From Clostridiales bacterium (GTDB lineage Bacteria > Bacillota > Clostridia > Saccharofermentanales > Saccharofermentanaceae), in the NCBI GenBank assembly GCA_017612755.1, contig JAGAFH010000210.1, positions 1 to 9,881 on the forward strand: a DNA stretch of 9,881 bases. The letters run 5' to 3'. The position numbers and the translations under genes are program-made. Within the stretch, counting starts at the first letter, position 1. Each line of letters begins with the position of its first letter. The notes beneath the pieces were generated by a model. The model ran no database searches. It saw nothing but the letters and a program-made list of their open reading frames with translations, and was not told the DNA's origin. Shown piece after piece: positions 6,672 to 9,881 of the stretch.

Positions 6672-8105
6672 ATGAAAAAGATCAAGATGACGGTGGCAGG
6701 ACTTATTATCGCAGCCATGATGCTGCCCTTCTGCGCCTGCACGTCAAAGACTGCTGTAGAGACGACGGATCCTTCAGATCAGCTTCAGCTCGGTACCGGT
6801 GAATCCTCTGCGGATGCGACCTCACCTACATACGATCTGTCTGAATACAGCTTTGATTCCGTTTACGGAAGCCAGCTCATCAACTACCTTGAGCATCAGT
6901 ACACTTTCGACGGCCAGGAAGTACCTTTGGATGAGTCGAACTTCTACTTTATCGATGCATTTGTGGAGCTTACCACATATGCTACCTACGGTTATTATCC
7001 TGCTACTCTTGAAGGATATATCGACCTCTCTGCCGAAGTACCTGATGGTGCTGCCGAGGGGATCAACACATATGGTGATTTCTTCGTAACTTATGCCGAG
7101 AGGATGCTTGAGAGCACGCTTATCATCAACAAGCTGGCAAACGACCAGGGCCTTACCCTCACAGATGAGATGTATGCCGCCATCGATGAGTCCATCGAGC
7201 AGCTTCGGACTACCAGCGCTGAGCCTGCAGGCATGACACTTGATGAGTACCTTCAGATCTACTACGGACCTTCCTGTACGGAGGAGTCCTTCAGAAAGAT
7301 CATGGAGCACTACTACATGGCTGACGTCTATACATCCAAGTTCATTGAGGATTATGAGTTCGACGAGAGCGAGATCATGGTGCCTAACATCAGGTATGCT
7401 CTTTACTACTGTCCCTCCGATTCATATTCCGATGAGGAGATCGCAGCCCAGGAGGCTCTTGCCCAGGGCATCTTCGACCAGTGCGCAGATCTTGATGATC
7501 TGGCAGTCCTCGGCGCAACAAGTTACACCAACGGCGAGTGCTACCAGTATGGTGAGGTAACTGTCCAGGAAGGACAGATGGATCCCACTTTCGAGGCATG
7601 GGCACTGGATCCTGCAAGACAGGCAGGGGATATCGATCTTATCCACTCTGATTACTTCGGATACTTTGTTGTAGGCTATACGGGTCTTGTGGAGATCTCT
7701 GATGATGCCAAGTCCCAGATCGCAGTAAATGCCATGAGCCAGTACATCTCTGATCTTATCGACAACGGAACATACCAGTTTGGTACTGACCAGCCTTATG
7801 AGGGCGCTTCAGCCGTGGATACAATGAACCTTGAGATCGACGGAGAGGGAGACGGTCAGGCAACAGATGAGACAGTTGCACCCGGAGTAGGCACCGGAAG
7901 CGTTACCGGAAGCAAGGCACTCGATGTGATCTTCGTGATACTGGCTTCCATCGGAAGCGTTGCCATCGTAGGCGCCATAGTATTCGGCATCACATATGCA
8001 GTCAGAAAGAACAAGCCTGTAGCGGCTGAGCACGAAGCGGCACCTGTCAAAAAGAAGAAAAAGAAGGTACAGCCTTCCAAATCTTCCGAGGATCAGGAAG
8101 ACTGA
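6672..8105 (+). CDS. PrsA/SurA-like foldase-family lipoprotein with degenerate parvulin domain and C-terminal TM anchor
   Basis: The 477-residue protein starts with a lysine-rich signal peptide and a hydrophobic stretch (residues 7-20) ending in FCAC. C23 is the probable lipidated cysteine, although the lipobox is not ideal. A low-complexity Ser/Thr/Asp linker follows (about 25-55). Residues 137-230 look like the helical SurA/PrsA N-domain (IINKLANDQGLTLTDE). Residues 238-340 align by eye with a PpiC/parvulin domain: IRYAL for VRHIL, EGQMDPTFEAW (300-310) as in Bacillus PrsA EGQMDETF, and FGYFVV (329-334) for YGYHII. Both signature histidines are replaced (Y242, F332), so isomerase activity is doubtful. 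A membrane helix (about 417-443) and a cytoplasmic lysine run (460-465) end the protein. It probably helps fold exported proteins at the outer face of the membrane. The ATG at 6672 has GAGGG 10 bases upstream. Its 3' end overlaps the convergent peptidase gene. Confidence 0.8.
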   Translation: MKKIKMTVAGLIIAAMMLPFCACTSKTAVETTDPSDQLQLGTGESSADATSPTYDLSEYSFDSVYGSQLINYLEHQYTFDGQEVPLDESNFYFIDAFVELTTYATYGYYPATLEGYIDLSAEVPDGAAEGINTYGDFFVTYAERMLESTLIINKLANDQGLTLTDEMYAAIDESIEQLRTTSAEPAGMTLDEYLQIYYGPSCTEESFRKIMEHYYMADVYTSKFIEDYEFDESEIMVPNIRYALYYCPSDSYSDEEIAAQEALAQGIFDQCADLDDLAVLGATSYTNGECYQYGEVTVQEGQMDPTFEAWALDPARQAGDIDLIHSDYFGYFVVGYTGLVEISDDAKSQIAVNAMSQYISDLIDNGTYQFGTDQPYEGASAVDTMNLEIDGEGDGQATDETVAPGVGTGSVTGSKALDVIFVILASIGSVAIVGAIVFGITYAVRKNKPVAAEHEAAPVKKKKKKVQPSKSSEDQED

Positions 8106-8107
8106 TC
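8091..8107. repeat. Short inverted repeat carrying both convergent stop codons
   Basis: GATCAG (8091-8096) and CTGATC (8102-8107) form a perfect 6-bp stem around the 5-nt loop GAAGA. The + strand stop TGA (8103-8105) lies in the right arm and the - strand stop (8093-8095) in the left arm. The stem is short and has no U-tract on either side, so it is at best a weak transcript-end structure and may be coincidental. Confidence 0.4.
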
Positions 8108-8929
8108 GATAGTAACAAAGACATGACCGGTATTATCCGGACTTACGATGACCCCGTTTCCGTCACAGGAGGCGGGGATCGTTATTTCATCCTCATCCTG
8201 TCTTGAGATGAGATAATCTTCGTAGGCATACCACTCTCCTATCTCAAAAAGATCGAAGTATTCTTCCAATGTGATGCCTTCTTCCGCGATTATCTCAGCA
8301 TGGGGCTGTCCCACATATCTGATATGCCAGGGCTCATAAGAGAAGCCGGTTATGTCTTCGGCTCCCTCCGGGTATCTGATGATAAATCCATAATCCTGGC
8401 AGTAGGAATTAACATATCTTCCCGCTTCGCACTCGATAAAGCCGGCACCGGCAAAACGGTGGACATACAGATCCAGGGCCAGTCCTGTCTGGTGCTCGGA
8501 GGTGCCGGGAAGGGCGGCTATCTCCGGACCTTCCTCGTTATAGACCCTCTCCTGGTCCTCATATGTCCTGTAGCTGCTGGATACGCAGAGCTTCTTGTTG
8601 TATGTCTCGTTTATATATGCGGATAAAAGGGCGTAGTCATCAATGATGCAGGAGTTCATGAGAACGTCTGTGTCCTTATAGAATTCCACTTCAGGCAGAA
8701 AGTCCGGATCTAAAGTATTATCCCCGTTTACCAGGATCAGGTTTTCGCAATAGTCCTCCGGCTCATAGGGGATGGTCTCTCCCACGTCTGCTTTATGGAG
8801 ACCTTCAGTGGACCGGAAGAGCAGGGGACTTATAACGCCTTCCCGGTACAAAGCGAAAAGACCCAGGGTCAGCGCCATGGCGGAAAGGACGGCTATCAAA
8901 GGGATAAGAAGTTTCTTATTTGCTTTCAT
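8093..8929 (-). CDS. Membrane-anchored VanY-type D-Ala-D-Ala carboxypeptidase (peptidase M15B)
   Basis: The 278-residue protein begins MKANKK followed by a hydrophobic segment (residues 7-28), an uncleaved anchor or signal peptide. The catalytic domain (about 60-230) has the M15B pattern: SSSYRTYEDQ (117-126), SEHQTGLALDL (144-154) with zinc ligands H146 and D153, and EPWHIRY (199-205) with catalytic E199 and third zinc ligand H202. Such enzymes remove the terminal D-Ala from peptidoglycan stem peptides outside the membrane. Glycopeptide resistance should not be inferred, since no vanHAX-type genes are present. After the domain comes an extension (about 236-278) ending in SPDNTGHVFVTI. Six cysteines (61, 94, 115, 167, 177, 255) lie in the exported part, which is unusual for a Gram-positive exoenzyme. 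The ATG is fixed by an in-frame stop four codons upstream, yet no Shine-Dalgarno is visible. The gene stands alone on the minus strand. Confidence 0.92.
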   Translation of the reverse strand: MKANKKLLIPLIAVLSAMALTLGLFALYREGVISPLLFRSTEGLHKADVGETIPYEPEDYCENLILVNGDNTLDPDFLPEVEFYKDTDVLMNSCIIDDYALLSAYINETYNKKLCVSSSYRTYEDQERVYNEEGPEIAALPGTSEHQTGLALDLYVHRFAGAGFIECEAGRYVNSYCQDYGFIIRYPEGAEDITGFSYEPWHIRYVGQPHAEIIAEEGITLEEYFDLFEIGEWYAYEDYLISRQDEDEITIPASCDGNGVIVSPDNTGHVFVTIDQSS

Positions 8930-8937
8930 GTAGAGAT

Positions 8938-8946
8938 ATTATCACA
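8938..8946 (-). promoter_or_regulatory. Candidate extended -10 promoter for the VanY-type gene, possibly leaderless
   Basis: Read on the minus strand, TGTGATAAT gives a TG-n extended -10 with hexamer GATAAT (5 of 6). The -35 region is weak. The hexamer ends only 8 bases before the ATG at 8929, so transcription would begin about 0-3 nt from the start codon. That fits the lack of a Shine-Dalgarno. It lies back to back with the gatC promoter. Confidence 0.45.
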
Positions 8947-8975
8947 TTTACTAAGTCTTTTTTGCATGATAAAAT
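8947..8975 (+). promoter_or_regulatory. Candidate sigma-A promoter for the gatCAB operon
   Basis: TTTACT (8947-8952, 4 of 6 to TTGACA) is separated by 17 bp from TAAAAT (8970-8975, 5 of 6), and TG at 8967-8968 makes it an extended -10. The predicted start near 8982 would leave a leader of about 23 nt that contains the ribosome site AAGGAG (8992-8997), 7 bases before the gatC ATG. Confidence 0.6.
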
Positions 8976-9004
8976 TCAAAGGTTAAGATATAAGGAGAAA
9001 AAAG

Positions 9005-9292
9005 ATGGAGATTACTAACGAACTGGTTGATTACCTTGAACAGCTGGGCCGCATCAGACTGAGCGGTGAAGAGAAAGAAAAGACTGCCAAAGACCTCGGT
9101 TCCATCCTCGGATATATCGACAAGCTCAACGAACTCGACACGGAAGGCGTCGAGCCTATGAGCCATGCCTTCGGAAGGACTAATGTCTTCAGAGAGGATG
9201 AAGTCACCAACGATGACATGAGAGATGATATCCTTTCCAATGCACCCGAGAGTAAAGACGGAACATTCCTTGTTCCCAAGACAGTGGAGTAA
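9005..9292 (+). CDS. gatC: Aspartyl/glutamyl-tRNA amidotransferase subunit C
   Basis: This 95-residue protein has the normal GatC length and its conserved pattern: LGYIDKLNELDTEGVEPMSH (35-54), NVFREDEV (60-67), NAPES (79-83) and a C-terminal FLVPKTVE. GatC is the small subunit of the cytoplasmic GatCAB complex. It wraps around GatA and GatB and stabilises the complex, which converts Glu-tRNA(Gln) and/or Asp-tRNA(Asn) to the amidated form. The ATG has AAGGAG 7 bases upstream and a good promoter ahead. It is the first gene of the operon, and gatA starts 3 bases after its stop. Which tRNA is the physiological substrate depends on whether the genome has GlnRS and AsnRS, which this window cannot show. 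Confidence 0.97.
   Translation: MEITNELVDYLEQLGRIRLSGEEKEKTAKDLGSILGYIDKLNELDTEGVEPMSHAFGRTNVFREDEVTNDDMRDDILSNAPESKDGTFLVPKTVE
9286..9289 (+). promoter_or_regulatory. gatA ribosome binding site inside the end of gatC
   Basis: GGAG, within the last codons of gatC, lies 6 bases before the ATG at 9296. It supports that start over the ATG at 9308 and suggests coupled translation of gatC and gatA. Confidence 0.5.
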
Positions 9293-9295
9293 TAT

Positions 9296-9881
9296 ATGAC
9301 GACTGAGATGATAACAAAGCTTTCGGCACTGGAGGCCGGAGAGAAGATCAGATCAGGAGAGCTTACATCTGTAGAGATCACAAAGGCTTTCCTGGAGAAG
9401 ATCAACAGTGAGAACAGCAAGTATAACTGCTTCATAACTGTGGCTGATGACGCCATCGCCCAGGCCGAGGAAGCGGACAGGAAGATAAAGGAAGGGACCC
9501 TTACCGGAAAACTGGCAGGAGTTCCCATCGCCATCAAGGACAATATCTGCACAAAGGGCGTAAAGACCACCTGCGGATCGAAGATGCTGGGAAACTTCAT
9601 CCCTCCCTATGATGCAACTGTCATCAGGAAGATAAAGGATGAAGGCATGGTCATCATCGGAAAGACAAACATGGACGAATTTGCCATGGGTTCCACCACC
9701 GAGACCAGTTTCTTCGGACCTACCCTGAATCCCTGGGGAGAGAACAGGGTGCCCGGCGGATCCTCCGGCGGATCAGCAGCGGCAGTTGCCTGCGACCATG
9801 CCCTTATCTCCTTAGGTTCCGATACAGGCGGATCCATAAGGCAGCCTGCATCTTTCTGCGGCGTAACGGGACTTAAGCCTA
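9296..9881 (+). CDS. gatA: Aspartyl/glutamyl-tRNA amidotransferase subunit A (3' partial)
   Basis: The first 195 codons of an amidase-signature protein are present and the frame runs off the right edge; full GatA is about 480-490 residues. The Ser-cisSer-Lys triad is complete: K81 in GVPIAIKDN, cis-Ser S156 in [12 protein letters not shown] and nucleophile S180 in [15 protein letters not shown], followed by GVTGLKP. These match GatA specifically ([12 protein letters not shown] at 125-136). GatA releases ammonia from glutamine or asparagine and channels it to GatB, which amidates the mischarged tRNA. It begins 3 bp after gatC. gatB is expected beyond the window. Nothing looks odd in the visible part. 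Confidence 0.97.
   Translation, partial: MTTEMITKLSALEAGEKIRSGELTSVEITKAFLEKINSENSKYNCFITVADDAIAQAEEADRKIKEGTLTGKLAGVPIAIKDNICTKGVKTTCGSKMLGNFIPPYDATVIRKIKDEGMVIIGKTNMDEFAMGSTTETSFFGPTLNPWGENRVPGGSSGGSAAAVACDHALISLGSDTGGSIRQPASFCGVTGLKP

Noticed and set aside
6822..7310. Antisense open frame (162 codons, - strand) inside the foldase-like gene
   Set aside because: It is a shadow of a gene with signal peptide, domain landmarks and ribosome site; nothing supports the opposite strand.
8039..8082. A-rich stretch coding the lysine run as a frameshift (slippage) site
   Set aside because: The run is broken by G residues (AAAAAGAAGAAAAAGAAG). The frame continues cleanly to the stop, and a basic tail after a membrane helix is normal.
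8091..8107. Bidirectional intrinsic terminator between the convergent genes
   Set aside because: The stem is only 6 bp with half AT pairs and has no T-run on either strand, so it is listed as a repeat, not a terminator.
8093..8929. Calling the M15 peptidase a vancomycin-resistance gene
   Set aside because: VanY-type carboxypeptidases are common housekeeping wall enzymes. No vanS/vanR or vanHAX genes are in the window.
8956..8964. T-run TCTTTTTTG as a terminator tail for the + strand
   Set aside because: No GC-rich hairpin precedes it, and it lies in the spacer of the gatC promoter.
9031..9600. Antisense open frame (189 codons, - strand) across gatC and gatA
   Set aside because: It is opposite two certain genes and has a Ser-rich composition typical of reversed coding sequence. 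No domain was recognised.

Overview
The window looks like a chromosomal segment of a Gram-positive, low-to-moderate GC Firmicute, most likely a Lachnospiraceae/Clostridiales member. This is an inference from several signs: strong purine-rich Shine-Dalgarno sites, heavy AGA/AGG and ATA codon use, a gatC-gatA start of a GatCAB operon, a PrsA-like lipoprotein and an M15 (VanY-type) peptidase. I cannot name the species. Almost the whole window is coding. The only gaps above about 50 bp are 6618-6671 and 8930-9004, and no stretch over 300 bp lacks a gene. I see no tRNA, rRNA, CRISPR array, insertion sequence or prophage.

Region 1 (1-6617, + strand) is the 3' part of a surface-glycan operon. It holds four tightly packed genes: a ThDP enzyme of the acetolactate-synthase fold (5' end outside the window), an extended-SDR sugar-nucleotide epimerase/reductase, a DPM1/GtrB-type family 2 glycosyltransferase with two C-terminal membrane helices, and a 1026-residue polytopic protein that appears to be two GT-C-type glycosyltransferases in one chain plus an extracellular tail. 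The first two junctions are 4-bp start/stop overlaps and the third gap is 2 bp, so translation is probably coupled. A working model is that the ThDP enzyme and the SDR build an unusual, possibly branched-chain, nucleotide sugar. The GtrB-like enzyme would load a sugar onto a lipid carrier, and the large protein would transfer lipid-linked sugars outside the membrane.

Region 2 (6618-8929) holds two convergent envelope genes: a PrsA/SurA-like lipoprotein with a degenerate parvulin domain and a C-terminal membrane anchor (+), and a membrane-anchored VanY-type D,D-carboxypeptidase (-). Their 3' ends overlap by 13 bp, with both stop codons inside a short inverted repeat.

Region 3 (8930-9881) begins with a compact divergent promoter region. 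It continues with gatC and the first 195 codons of gatA, which run off the right edge; gatB is presumably next. These belong to the tRNA-dependent amidotransferase that makes Gln-tRNA(Gln) and/or Asn-tRNA(Asn).

The parts most worth follow-up are the non-AHAS ThDP enzyme with its SDR partner, the tandem GT-C fusion, and the foldase-like protein that has lost its parvulin histidines.
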